A stretch of 64,000 nucleotides of DNA. Origin: an uncultured Lachnospiraceae bacterium (GTDB taxonomy: Bacteria; Bacillota; Clostridia; Lachnospirales; Lachnospiraceae). Numbering within the stretch: the stretch's first letter is position 1; the number at the start of each line of letters is the position of its first letter. The notes below the pieces were generated by a model, which saw nothing but the letters and a program-made list of their open reading frames with translations, had not been told where the DNA came from and ran no database searches. Positions 43,497 through 52,415 of the stretch are shown here, piece by piece. The stretch is taken from assembly GCA_902783775.1 (NCBI GenBank), contig CACZSI010000097.1, forward strand, positions 1 through 64,000. The letters are read 5' to 3'. A program made the position numbers and the translations under genes.

Positions 43497-43986
43497 TGTG
43501 TTTCTCCTTTATATTCATTTTATTATATACCTGACTAGCTACATATTCCGGTACAAAACTGGATATATCTGCACCATGAGCTGCAGCTTCTCTAACAGTA
43601 CTAGAACTAAGATAAGATAACTCAAGACTAGTTGTTAAGAAAACTGTCTCCACCTTATTATTAAGCACTGAATTCGTCTGGGCCATCTGCAATTCATATT
43701 CGAAATCAGAGAAAGCTCTCACTCCTCTTATTATCAAGTGAGCATCAATCTCATCTGCAAAATCAACTAATAGCCCTTCAAAAGCCATAACCTTTACATT
43801 ATCTAAGTCTTCTACGGCTTTTTCTAACATTTTAACACGATTTTGAACATTAAACAACGGTGTTTTACTTTTATTGTTTAAAACACCAACCACTAACTCA
43901 TCTACTATTTTAGACGCCCTCTTAATAATATCTAAATGTCCAAAAGTAACCGGATCAAAACTACCTGGATATATCGCCCTCTTCAT
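43489..43986 (-). CDS. coaD: Phosphopantetheine adenylyltransferase
   Basis: 165 residues from the ATG at 43984-43986; GGAG lies 8 bases upstream inside the overlap with rsmD. An in-frame ATG 4 codons earlier lacks a site. Motifs [16 protein letters not shown] (HxGH-type), [19 protein letters not shown] and [15 protein letters not shown] are diagnostic. It makes dephospho-CoA, the penultimate CoA step. The rsmD-coaD order is conserved across bacteria. Confidence 0.96.
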   Translation of the reverse strand: MKRAIYPGSFDPVTFGHLDIIKRASKIVDELVVGVLNNKSKTPLFNVQNRVKMLEKAVEDLDNVKVMAFEGLLVDFADEIDAHLIIRGVRAFSDFEYELQMAQTNSVLNNKVETVFLTTSLELSYLSSSTVREAAAHGADISSFVPEYVASQVYNKMNIKEKHNE

Positions 43987-43997
43987 AACATTCTCCA

Positions 43998-44546
43998 TTA
44001 CTGTTTCTTTAAAAATAAATGTCTGTTTGTTTTATACAGCTTATCTCTGTGAATTTCATACCCTAAATCCGTCACATAAGAAAAATCATCATTAATATCT
44101 GCTTCAATAATAATCATAGAATTATCGTCAATTAATTCCAGCTCCATAAGCTTTATTAAAACATCTTTTTCGTAACCGTGATTATATGGGGCATCCATAA
44201 AGACAAAATCAAATGTCTCACCTTTTAAATCAGGCAAGGCATCTAATACATTGCCGGTTATAACATTAGCCTGTTCATCAAGCTTAGTAGCCACTAAATT
44301 ATCTTTAATACATTGAACCGCTTTTTTATTATTCTCCACAAAAACAGCTTTTTTAGCACCTCTGCTAAGGGCCTCAATTCCAATAGCGCCACTTCCAGCA
44401 TACAGATCTAAAAAAGTAGAATCTGCTAAATCGAAATTAATAATATTAAAAAGGGTTTCCTTTATTCTGTCTGTGGTAGGTCTGGTACTTAACCCTTCTA
44501 TGGTTTTAAGCTGTATTCTTCTGGCCTTTCCGGCAATCACTCTCAT
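43998..44546 (-). CDS. rsmD: 16S rRNA (guanine(966)-N2)-methyltransferase RsmD
   Basis: 182 residues. Rossmann methyltransferase: start [33 protein letters not shown]-binding [20 protein letters not shown], and catalytic motif DAPYNHGYE in place of the usual DPPY. It methylates G966 of 16S rRNA. It starts downstream of the S1-gene terminator (44567-44608) and its stop overlaps the first possible ATG of coaD. Confidence 0.94.
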   Translation of the reverse strand: MRVIAGKARRIQLKTIEGLSTRPTTDRIKETLFNIINFDLADSTFLDLYAGSGAIGIEALSRGAKKAVFVENNKKAVQCIKDNLVATKLDEQANVITGNVLDALPDLKGETFDFVFMDAPYNHGYEKDVLIKLMELELIDDNSMIIIEADINDDFSYVTDLGYEIHRDKLYKTNRHLFLKKQ

Positions 44547-44566
44547 ATTAAGTCCTCATCTCTAAT

Positions 44567-44608
44567 AAAGTGTAAAAGCAAGCAAATAAATTGCCTGCTT
44601 TTACTTTA
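44567..44608 (-). terminator. Terminator after the S1 gene
   Basis: GTAAAAGCAGGCAA pairs with TTGCTTGCTTTTAC (one G-U on the minus strand) with a 5-base loop; only a short T-run follows. Lies about 60 bases after the S1 stop. Confidence 0.7.
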
Positions 44609-44667
44609 ATATCAAATCTGATTATTTATCATTTATTGCATCCAAACAGGTGCAGTATTTGATTAAA

Positions 44668-45807
44668 TTATTCAGCATCCTCAGTTGTCTCTTCAACTGC
44701 CTCTACTGCCTCATCCTCAGCTACTTCATCAGCTGTCTCTTCAGTTGATTCTTCCTCATCTGGAAGTAAAGCCTTAATGCTTAAGCTGATTTTCTTATCT
44801 TCTTCATTGAAGTCTACGATCATTGCTTCAATTTCTTCACCAACTTTAAGCTCATCTGATGGCTTTTCAACATGATGCTTAGCAATCTGAGAAACGTGTA
44901 ATAATGCATCAACACCTGGCTCTAACTCAACGAATGCACCGAAATCTGTCATTCTAGCGATAGTTCCTTTTACTACATTACCCTTAGCGAATTTCTCTTC
45001 TGCATTATTCCAAGGATTCTGGTCTTCAAACTTAAGACTTAAAGCAATCTTCTCACCATTGATTTCTTTGATGAACGCTGTTACTTCGTCTCCAGCCTTA
45101 AACACCTTCTTAGGATTTCCAATTCTTCCCCAAGACATTTCTGAGATATGAAGTAAGCCGTCAGCTCCTCCGATATCAACGAAAGCTCCGAAATCAACTA
45201 CGTTCTTAACAGTACCTGTTACAGTCTGTCCTACTTCGATAGTTTCGAATAATTTCTTCTTAGCTTCCTCTTTCTGTGCAACTAAAAGCTGCTTTCTATC
45301 ACCGATGATTCTTCTCTTTCTAGGATTACACTCAGTGATAACAAATTCGATTTCCTGATTTAAGTACTTATCAAGATCCTTCTCGAAAGTATCTGAAATC
45401 AAACTAGCAGGGATGAATACTCTTCCTCCCTCAACATCTACGCTCAAACCACCTTTTAGAATCTGAACAACTGGTGCTTTGAGAACTTCTTTATTTTCAA
45501 AAGCTTCTTCAAGTCTCTTGTTAGCCTTCTCTGCAGCAAGTCTCTTATAAGATACAATTGTCTGGCCTTCACCATCATTAACCTTAACGACTTTAACTGT
45601 CAATGTATCGCCTACTGAGATTACAGTTGTCAGATCTACTGGTGTATTTGAGTATTCGCTACTAGTTAGGATACCATCCTGCTTAGCACCAATATTTAGT
45701 ACTGCCTGATTCTCCTTTACACTAATAACCTCTCCTTCAAGCACATCTCCACCATGGATAGTCTTGAATGACTGTTCCAGCATCTCATCAAAACTTAATT
45801 CTGACAT
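44668..45807 (-). CDS. rpsA: S1 RNA-binding domain protein (ribosomal S1-like)
   Basis: 379 residues with four S1 domains (about 18-88, 105-170, 190-258, 275-345); the third and fourth carry the full VVDFGAFVDIG...GLLHIS and MTDFGAFVELEPGVDALLHVSQI patterns. A C-terminal acidic tail (EESTEETADEVAEDEAVEA) follows. Binds mRNA and probably ribosomes. It overlaps ispH by 13 bases in another frame; in many Clostridia the two are a single fused protein, here split. Confidence 0.9.
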   Translation of the reverse strand: MSELSFDEMLEQSFKTIHGGDVLEGEVISVKENQAVLNIGAKQDGILTSSEYSNTPVDLTTVISVGDTLTVKVVKVNDGEGQTIVSYKRLAAEKANKRLEEAFENKEVLKAPVVQILKGGLSVDVEGGRVFIPASLISDTFEKDLDKYLNQEIEFVITECNPRKRRIIGDRKQLLVAQKEEAKKKLFETIEVGQTVTGTVKNVVDFGAFVDIGGADGLLHISEMSWGRIGNPKKVFKAGDEVTAFIKEINGEKIALSLKFEDQNPWNNAEEKFAKGNVVKGTIARMTDFGAFVELEPGVDALLHVSQIAKHHVEKPSDELKVGEEIEAMIVDFNEEDKKISLSIKALLPDEEESTEETADEVAEDEAVEAVEETTEDAE

Positions 45808-46640
45808 ACAGTATGAACCTCCTCAATAATATTCTTTGGGGTCGAAGCCCCTGCTGTAATACCTACACTTTCGAATTTTCTAATCTCATCAATTTTCAAA
45901 TCGTCCACTGTCTGTATGTAATACGTGTTAGCACAATTAGCTTTACAGATATCAAAAAGCTTCTGAGTATTGGAACTATTTTTACCTCCAATAACTATCA
46001 TAGCATCCACTTTAGATGATATTTCTCTAGCTTCTGTTTGTCTAACGTGAGTTGCATTACATATAGTATTCACAACATTAATATCATAACCTTTTTTTGA
46101 CAGAATTTCAACTAAATATTTAAATTTATTCATGTTAAATGTGGTCTGAGAAACCACAGTCACTTTAGAATCTTTTTTTATTGATAATTCGTCAATCTGT
46201 TTTTCATCATTTATAACAAAAACATTGTCATTGGCCCATCCTTTAATACCCTCAACTTCCGGATGCTTGTCATTGCCAATAATAACCACTATTCGGCCTT
46301 TTTCGTTCTCTTCCTTAACAATCTCGTGAATCTTTTTCACGTAAGGACAGGTGGCATCAATGACACAAACCTGATTTTTTTCTAGGATATTATAGATGTC
46401 TTTTGACACTCCGTGGCTTCTGATAACCACAGTTCCCTTAGTTATTTTTTTTAATTCTTCAACGGAGTTTATCACATTTACACCATTTTTCTCTAAGTCA
46501 TTTACCACACTTTCATTGTGGATAATCGGTCCATATGTATAAATAGGCTTATTGTCAGTGGATAAAACACCATAAACTGTATCCACTGCCCTTTTAACTC
46601 CAAAGCAAAATCCTGCACTTTTTGCTACAAATACTTCCAT
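45795..46640 (-). CDS. ispH: 4-hydroxy-3-methylbut-2-enyl diphosphate reductase
   Basis: 281 residues. The three cluster cysteines are in SAGFCFGVKRAV, DATCPYVKKIH and NTICNATHVRQ. IspH performs the last MEP-pathway step, giving IPP and DMAPP with a [4Fe-4S] cluster. Starts 9 bases after cmk and overlaps the S1 gene by 13 bases, so cmk-ispH-S1 is one operon. Here it is a stand-alone enzyme rather than the bifunctional IspH-S1 fusion. Confidence 0.96.
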   Translation of the reverse strand: MEVFVAKSAGFCFGVKRAVDTVYGVLSTDNKPIYTYGPIIHNESVVNDLEKNGVNVINSVEELKKITKGTVVIRSHGVSKDIYNILEKNQVCVIDATCPYVKKIHEIVKEENEKGRIVVIIGNDKHPEVEGIKGWANDNVFVINDEKQIDELSIKKDSKVTVVSQTTFNMNKFKYLVEILSKKGYDINVVNTICNATHVRQTEAREISSKVDAMIVIGGKNSSNTQKLFDICKANCANTYYIQTVDDLKIDEIRKFESVGITAGASTPKNIIEEVHTVCQN

Positions 46641-46649
46641 AAAATCACC

Positions 46650-47300
46650 TTATTTAACCAATGAAATAATCTTATCTACCACCTCATCGATTGTCATATT
46701 AGAAGAATCCACTAATACAGCATCATCCGCCTGCTTTAATGGTGAGATTTCTCTGTGACTGTCACGATAATCTCTATCCTCAATATCCTTCTCGATCTCG
46801 TCGATATCACATTCAATATTCTTTTCAGTTAACTCTTTATATCTTCTCTCTGCTCTAGTTCTAGCACTGGCAGTTAAATAAACCTTTACCTCAGCATTAG
46901 GTAAAACTGCAGTTCCGATATCTCTTCCATCCATAACCACGTCATTTTCTGCTGCCATCTTCTTCTGAAGAGCTGTAAGAATTTCTCTAACCGGCTGATA
47001 AACTGCAATAGCAGATGTCATATTTCCGATAACTTCCTGTCTAATTTCCTCGCTGACATCCTGGCCATCTAAGTAAACTCTCTGGTTTCCATCAACATAA
47101 CCTAGAGTCACTTTAACCTTTTTACACATTTCTTCTACTTTTTCCTGCTCCTGTGCTTTAATGCCATTTCTATAGCATGCTAAAGCCATTGTGCGGTACA
47201 TCGCACCTGTATCTACATAGATATACTCTAATTTCTTAGCTACAATTTTCGCTATTGTACTTTTTCCTGCTCCTGCAGGTCCATCAATTGCTATATTCAT
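46650..47300 (-). CDS. cmk: Cytidylate kinase
   Basis: 216 residues. P-loop GPAGAGKSTIAKIVA at residue 7, CMP-binding region GRDIGTAVLPNAEVKVYLTA, and RADIEKDIEDRD-like lid. Phosphorylates CMP and dCMP. GGAGG lies upstream of the start. Leads the cmk-ispH-S1 operon. A possible extended -10 promoter is at 47331-47339. Confidence 0.95.
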   Translation of the reverse strand: MNIAIDGPAGAGKSTIAKIVAKKLEYIYVDTGAMYRTMALACYRNGIKAQEQEKVEEMCKKVKVTLGYVDGNQRVYLDGQDVSEEIRQEVIGNMTSAIAVYQPVREILTALQKKMAAENDVVMDGRDIGTAVLPNAEVKVYLTASARTRAERRYKELTEKNIECDIDEIEKDIEDRDYRDSHREISPLKQADDAVLVDSSNMTIDEVVDKIISLVK

Positions 47301-47330
47301 ATTAAACCTCCAAAAAATCTCATCTTTTGT

Positions 47331-47339
47331 ATTATATCA
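47331..47339 (-). promoter_or_regulatory. Possible extended -10 promoter of cmk-ispH-S1
   Basis: Minus-strand TGATATAAT (TGnTATAAT), about 30 bases upstream of the cmk start. The -35 region is weak. Confidence 0.5.
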
Positions 47340-47364
47340 TGATAAAAATATATTTGTTATTTTT

Positions 47365-48591
47365 TTAATATATACTGCTTCCTGCTAAATATCCGCTACT
47401 CCAAGCTATCTGTAAATTATATCCGCCGGTCATTGCATCTAAATCAAGAACTTCCCCCACAAAAAATAGTCCGGGAACCTTTTTAGATTCCATATTTTTT
47501 GAGTTTATTTCAGATAATTCGATTCCGCCCTTTGTTATAATTGCCTCGCTGTAACTTCTAGTGGATTTAACGTCAAACTCTAAATTTTTAACTGTATCAA
47601 CTAACGTTTTTCTCTGCTCTTTAGTTATATCGTGAACCTTAGTATATGGATCAATTCCCGATAATTCTATAACCACCGGAATTAATTTTAGCGGCAATAA
47701 CTTTCCTAAAGAGTTATTAAAATTTTTATTTAGATTATCGCTAAAATCCCTAAGAATTCTAGCATCTAATTCCTTATATGAAAGAGCCGGTTTTAAATCA
47801 ATGCTGCACTTTATTTTATTATTTTTAATCTTATCCACCACCTTAGTGCTGGCAGATAAAACTAACGGTCCGCTTACGCCAAAATGAGTAAAAAGCATCT
47901 CACCGTTTTCATTGTAATACTCTGTGTTTTCATCATAAACTTTTAAGTTTACATTTCTAAGAGATAATCCCTGAAGCTGTCTGCACCAGTCCTGTTCTGT
48001 GTTAAAAGGTACCAAACTAGGATATAGTTTTGTAGTCTTAATATCAAAGTTTTTAGCGATTTTATAGCCATCGCCTGTGGAGCCTGTAGATGGATAAGCC
48101 AGTCCACCTGTGGCGATTATGCAATAATCTCCATTGTATTTTCTCTTTCTTAAATCCACTATCTCAAATCCGCTATCAGTCTTTTCTACCGACTTAATTT
48201 CGCTATTATAGTGAACATTAACTCCTATATCAGACATCATCTTGTCTAGAGCATAGATAATATCAGATGACTTATCACTCTTAGGAAAAGCCCTGTTTCC
48301 TCTCTCAACCTTTGTAGGCACTCCGGCACTCTCTATCATGCTAGTAACCTCATCAGGTGTTAAACTAGAATATGCGCTATATAAGAATTTACCGTTATTA
48401 GACACATTTTTAATATGATTTTCAATATCAGATGCATTGGTGTAATTGCATCTTCCTTTTCCGGTTATATAAATCTTTTTTCCGGACTTTTCATTTTTAT
48501 CAAATATATGGACTTCATTGCCATTATATGCAGCGGCAATGGCAGCCATCATCCCCGATGCGCCACAACCTATTATTAAAACCTTACTCAT
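47365..48591 (-). CDS. BaiN/HI0933-family NAD(P)/FAD-dependent flavoprotein (copy 2)
   Basis: 408 residues. GCGASGMMAAIAAA at the N-terminus, GKKIYITGKGRCNYTN, and C-terminal GGYNLQIAWSSGYLAG. Homologous over its whole length to the protein at 922-2070 but diverged and 26 residues longer. Function unknown. It sits between the oadA operon terminator (48617-48646) and cmk, apparently a single-gene unit. Confidence 0.9.
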   Translation of the reverse strand: MSKVLIIGCGASGMMAAIAAAYNGNEVHIFDKNEKSGKKIYITGKGRCNYTNASDIENHIKNVSNNGKFLYSAYSSLTPDEVTSMIESAGVPTKVERGNRAFPKSDKSSDIIYALDKMMSDIGVNVHYNSEIKSVEKTDSGFEIVDLRKRKYNGDYCIIATGGLAYPSTGSTGDGYKIAKNFDIKTTKLYPSLVPFNTEQDWCRQLQGLSLRNVNLKVYDENTEYYNENGEMLFTHFGVSGPLVLSASTKVVDKIKNNKIKCSIDLKPALSYKELDARILRDFSDNLNKNFNNSLGKLLPLKLIPVVIELSGIDPYTKVHDITKEQRKTLVDTVKNLEFDVKSTRSYSEAIITKGGIELSEINSKNMESKKVPGLFFVGEVLDLDAMTGGYNLQIAWSSGYLAGSSIY

Positions 48592-48616
48592 TTTTTCTCC
48601 AATTTAATCAAACATT

Positions 48617-48646
48617 AAAATAGGCCGTCATAAGACAGCCTATTTT
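48617..48646 (-). terminator. Terminator of the decarboxylase operon
   Basis: AAAATAGGCTGTC pairs with GACGGCCTATTTT on the minus strand (one U-G), 4-base loop, T-rich tail. It begins 5 bases after the oadA stop. Confidence 0.85.
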
Positions 48647-48650
48647 TATC

Positions 48651-50057
48651 TTATGCTGGATAAGCACCATTGTCCTTATCTGCAATACTGTTATCTACTT
48701 TCTTCTGCTGAGCATCTCTGTACTCAAAGAAGTCTTTTGCTACCTGTGGGAACAATGCATATGTTAATACATCTTCATCCTGCTGTTTCCACTGTGCACA
48801 TTCTTTTTCGAATTTCTCAAGTGATGGCTCGATTAAATCTGCTGGTCTGCATGTAATTCTCTCTTCATCGCCGATACACTTCTTAACCACTTCCTCATTC
48901 ATAGGCTTAACAGTCTGCCCGTATTTACCTAAAACAAGGTCTTTAGCCTGCTGGTTAACCATCTTATATCTCTCACCTAAAACAACGTTTAAAACAGCCT
49001 GTGTTCCAACAATCTGGCTAGATGGTGTAACTAGAGGTGGCTCACCAAAGTCTTTTCTAACTCTAGGTACTTCAGCTAATACCTCTTCAAACTTATCATC
49101 AGCATTCATTTCGTGAAGCTGTGATACTAGGTTTGAAAGCATTCCACCAGGAACCTGATATAAAAGTGTATTAATATCAACACCTAATACCTTAGTGCTC
49201 ATTAATCCATTCTCGATACATTCCTCTCTGTATGGCTGGAAGTAATCTGCGATTTCCTTTAATGCCTTCTGATCTAATCCTGTATCGTACTCTGTTCCCT
49301 TAAATGTCTCAACCATAACCTCTGTAGCTGGCTGTGATGTTCCTAATGCGAATGGTGAAATTGCTGTGTCAATAATATCACATCCTGCCTCTACAGCCTT
49401 AAGATATGTCATTGAAGCAACACCTGATGTGTAGTGAGTATGAAGCTCGATAGGAAGCTCTGTTCCCTCTTTAAGAACTGTAACTAACTCTTTAGCAGCA
49501 TATGGTGTTAATAATCCAGCCATATCCTTGATACATAAAGAGTCTGCACCCATCTCCTCAATTCTTCTAGCTGTATCTTTCCAATAATCTAATGTATAAG
49601 CATCTCCTAAAGTGTATGAAAGGGCTACCTGAGCATGTCCTTTTTCCTTATTTGAAGCTTTTACAGCAGTTTCTAAGTTTCTTAAATCATTTAAGCAGTC
49701 AAAGATTCTAATGATGTCAATACCATTAGCTAATGACTTCTGAACGAAATATTCTACTACGTCATCTGAGTAATGACTATATCCTAAAATATTCTGTCCT
49801 CTGAAAAGCATCTGAAGCTTAGTGTTCTTAAATCCATCTCTGATTTTTCTTAATCTCTCCCATGGATCTTCCTTTAAGAATCTAAGTGATGCATCGAATG
49901 TAGCTCCACCCCAGCACTCTACAGCGTGATATCCTACTTTATCCATTGTCTCAATAATAGGAAGCATCTTTTCTGTAGGCATTCTAGTAGCAATAAGTGA
50001 CTGATGGGCATCTCTTAATATTGTTTCGGTAATTTTTACCGGTCTTTTTTCTGCCAT
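48651..50057 (-). CDS. oadA: Oxaloacetate decarboxylase alpha subunit / pyruvate carboxyltransferase (5S type)
   Basis: 468 residues. HMGL-like TIM barrel with the metal and substrate motifs ETILRDAHQSLIATRM, FRGQNILGYSHY, CIKDMAGLLTPY and HTHYTSGVASMTYL, then the conserved carboxylase domain. It lacks a C-terminal biotinyl domain, which is supplied by the separate carrier at 51245-51622. It would move CO2 between biotin and pyruvate/oxaloacetate, as in OadA or the transcarboxylase 5S subunit. Last gene of the operon, 24 bases after the beta subunit. Confidence 0.93.
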   Translation of the reverse strand: MAEKRPVKITETILRDAHQSLIATRMPTEKMLPIIETMDKVGYHAVECWGGATFDASLRFLKEDPWERLRKIRDGFKNTKLQMLFRGQNILGYSHYSDDVVEYFVQKSLANGIDIIRIFDCLNDLRNLETAVKASNKEKGHAQVALSYTLGDAYTLDYWKDTARRIEEMGADSLCIKDMAGLLTPYAAKELVTVLKEGTELPIELHTHYTSGVASMTYLKAVEAGCDIIDTAISPFALGTSQPATEVMVETFKGTEYDTGLDQKALKEIADYFQPYREECIENGLMSTKVLGVDINTLLYQVPGGMLSNLVSQLHEMNADDKFEEVLAEVPRVRKDFGEPPLVTPSSQIVGTQAVLNVVLGERYKMVNQQAKDLVLGKYGQTVKPMNEEVVKKCIGDEERITCRPADLIEPSLEKFEKECAQWKQQDEDVLTYALFPQVAKDFFEYRDAQQKKVDNSIADKDNGAYPA

Positions 50058-50080
50058 TTTATTTCCTCCGATAATCGTTT

Positions 50081-51223
50081 TTATTTAACTCCAAAAATAG
50101 CCATAAATGTACCTGCAGCTACGGCTGTACCGATAACTCCAGCTACGTTAGGTCCCATGGCATGCATTAATAAGAAGTTTGTTGGATCAGCCTCAGAACC
50201 AACCTTCTGTGATACTCTAGCTGCCATTGGCACGGCTGATACACCAGCTGAACCAATAAGTGGGTTAACCTTACCGCCTGTTACTACCTTCATAAGCTTA
50301 CCGAAGATAACACCTGCTGATGTTCCTACTGAGAAGGCAACAAGACCTAAGATTACGATCTTAATTGTATTTACATTTAAGAATGCCTCAGCACTTGTTG
50401 TAGCACCAACTGAAGTACCTAGCATAATAACTACAATATACATTAAAGCGTTTGACGCTGTATCTGATAACTGCTTAACTACACCAGACTCTCTAAATAG
50501 GTTACCTAACATAAGCATACCTACCAATGGAGCTGTTGTTGGTAAGATCATTACCACGATAATTGTAACAACGATAGGGAATAAAATTTTCTCTAATTTT
50601 GTTACCGGTCTTAACTGTTCCATCTTAATTTTTCTCTCAGCCTCAGTTGTTAACAACTTCATAAATGGTGGCTGAATAATTGGAACTAATGACATGTATG
50701 AATAAGCAGCAACTGCAATTGGTCCAAGTAGGGCTGTCTGCTGTAACTTACCTGCCAAGAAAATTGATGTAGGTCCGTCGGCACCACCGATAATTGAGAT
50801 GGCTGCGGCAGCCTCACCGTTAAATCCTAGGAATATGGCTAAGAAATATGCACCATAAATTCCGAACTGTGCTGCAGCTCCTAATAAGAAGCTCTTAGGG
50901 TTGGCAATCAATGGACCGAAGTCTGTCATAGCGCCGACACCCATAAATATTAGTGATGGTAAAATACTCCACTCATCTAATTGATAAAAATAATATAATA
51001 ATCCACCAGAACCGCCATTAACTGGTTCAGCAATTATATCAGGATACATATTAACCAAAAGCATACCAAATGCAATTGGGATAAGTAGCAATGGCTCATA
51101 TCCTCTTCTTATGGCAAGGTATAAGAAACCACATGCCACAATAATCATTATATAATTACCTACTGAAAGATTCATAAATGCAGTCTGATCAACCAGATTA
51201 TTTAATGTTTCCAGTATGTTCAT
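50081..51223 (-). CDS. oadB: Na+-translocating decarboxylase beta subunit
   Basis: 380 residues, polytopic membrane protein of the OadB/MmdB/GcdB family. Key motifs: GVGAMTDFGPLIANPKSFLLGAAAQ, SIIGGADGPTSIFLAGKL and the C-terminal GPNVAGVIGTAVAAG. It couples decarboxylation of carboxybiotin to pumping of Na+ out of the cell. Which carboxyl donor feeds it depends on the alpha subunit; both an OadA-like and an MmdA-like one are in this operon. Confidence 0.94.
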   Translation of the reverse strand: MNILETLNNLVDQTAFMNLSVGNYIMIIVACGFLYLAIRRGYEPLLLIPIAFGMLLVNMYPDIIAEPVNGGSGGLLYYFYQLDEWSILPSLIFMGVGAMTDFGPLIANPKSFLLGAAAQFGIYGAYFLAIFLGFNGEAAAAISIIGGADGPTSIFLAGKLQQTALLGPIAVAAYSYMSLVPIIQPPFMKLLTTEAERKIKMEQLRPVTKLEKILFPIVVTIIVVMILPTTAPLVGMLMLGNLFRESGVVKQLSDTASNALMYIVVIMLGTSVGATTSAEAFLNVNTIKIVILGLVAFSVGTSAGVIFGKLMKVVTGGKVNPLIGSAGVSAVPMAARVSQKVGSEADPTNFLLMHAMGPNVAGVIGTAVAAGTFMAIFGVK

Positions 51224-51244
51224 AACTAACCTCCGAAATTATGT

Positions 51245-51622
51245 TTAGTTCATTGTAGCTAATACTGCACCTGAATCAAACTCTTCTCCTACACCAAACT
51301 CGATGCTGGCAACTACTCCATCCTGAGGAGCAACTACGCTGTTTTCCATCTTCATTGCCTCAAATACCACAATAGTATCACCCTTGCTTACCTGAGTTCC
51401 CTCAGAAGCTGAAATTGATAAAACCTTACCTGGCATTGGCGCTGAAATTTTAACTGAACCTGCACCCTGGCTAGCTGGTTTCTCAGCTACAGGAGCTGTT
51501 CCCTTGTTAGGAGCCTGAGGTGCTGCTGCTTTAACTGGCGCACTAACACTAGCTCCAGATGTATTCTCTTCAACTGTAACATCGTATACATTTCCATTTA
51601 CAGTAATTGTATAATTCTTCAT
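51245..51622 (-). CDS. Biotin carboxyl carrier protein of the decarboxylase
   Basis: 125 residues from the ATG at 51620-51622, since AGGAGG lies 7-8 bases upstream; an in-frame TTG directly before it is less likely. N-terminal 20 residues, an Ala/Pro-rich linker, and a C-terminal biotinyl domain with EAMKMEN (biotin on the Lys) and the PMPGKVLS motif. The mobile arm carries CO2 between the carboxyltransferase(s) and the Na+ pump. Located 22 bases before the beta subunit start. Confidence 0.93.
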   Translation of the reverse strand: MKNYTITVNGNVYDVTVEENTSGASVSAPVKAAAPQAPNKGTAPVAEKPASQGAGSVKISAPMPGKVLSISASEGTQVSKGDTIVVFEAMKMENSVVAPQDGVVASIEFGVGEEFDSGAVLATMN

Positions 51623-51634
51623 CAATATTTCCTC

Positions 51635-52393
51635 CTAAAATCTTCTCTTTATTGAGCGCACTACAAACGCATCTGTAGTAGTATTATTTTCCATTGCAAT
51701 AGCTGCAGCAATTACTGCTATCAGCTCAGTGTCATCTGTAACAGCAACACTTTCAGTTGCCGGTGCTTCCTCCACCTTTTCTGCTTTAGTTTCTGTAATC
51801 TTCTTATCTTTCTTCTTAAATGCATTCTGCATCTTAGGAATAAATCCAAATAATGAAATAATACATGAAATAAAGATAAGAACTATGAATACTGTTCCCA
51901 TACCTAAAAGTGTATTGTATGCAGCCTCAACTAATTTTTCCTTAGTTGTTAACTTAGCCACATATCCTACACCTAAAAGTGTCATCTTATTATCATTTTC
52001 TAAATCTCTCTTAAATGATGCGGTAATTTCCACTGGCTTCTTACCTTCTTCGAAACGTCCAGTGACAACCACCATAATTTCTCCATTTGCAATAGAGAAC
52101 TTATAGTTTTTATCCTTAACGCCTTTAAGAGCTACAGGTGTAGCTTTACCACATTTCTTTGTGATTTTTGATAATGCCTTTTTAGCATTCTTATCTACAT
52201 CATCTGCCACTGCAATCTTACTTACAGGTAATTCTTTAATCTCTGAGACATCTTTCTTAGAGTTTAGCACTACCTCTTCGTTAATTGCCTTAATAAGCTC
52301 TTTTTTATCGTATGAATCTTTTTTATCACCCTTGCAGGCAGTCATCATTAAAGCGAGACAGAAAAGAAGACCTATTATTCTAATTTTCTTCAT
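51635..52393 (-). CDS. OadG-like gamma subunit with an added lipoprotein domain
   Basis: 252 residues, much longer than ordinary OadG (80-120). An N-terminal signal and lipobox LALMMTACKGDKKD (Cys about residue 20) precede an extracytoplasmic region (to about 160), then a membrane helix (TVFIVLIFISCIISLFGFI) and a basic linker ending in the OadG-type tail DDTELIAVIAAAIAMENN. OadG holds the membrane and carboxyltransferase parts together. The outer domain resembles small sensor-like regions but I cannot name it. 9 bases before the biotin carrier. Confidence 0.75.
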   Translation of the reverse strand: MKKIRIIGLLFCLALMMTACKGDKKDSYDKKELIKAINEEVVLNSKKDVSEIKELPVSKIAVADDVDKNAKKALSKITKKCGKATPVALKGVKDKNYKFSIANGEIMVVVTGRFEEGKKPVEITASFKRDLENDNKMTLLGVGYVAKLTTKEKLVEAAYNTLLGMGTVFIVLIFISCIISLFGFIPKMQNAFKKKDKKITETKAEKVEEAPATESVAVTDDTELIAVIAAAIAMENNTTTDAFVVRSIKRRF

Positions 52394-52415
52394 ATTTCTC
52401 TCCTATATAAGTTGC

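Noticed and set aside
45795..45807. Frameshift breaking an IspH-S1 fusion by sequencing error
   Set aside because: Both genes have complete ends, and the S1 gene has its own ATG and a suitable N-terminus, so a real split is more likely than an error; left as a question under findings.
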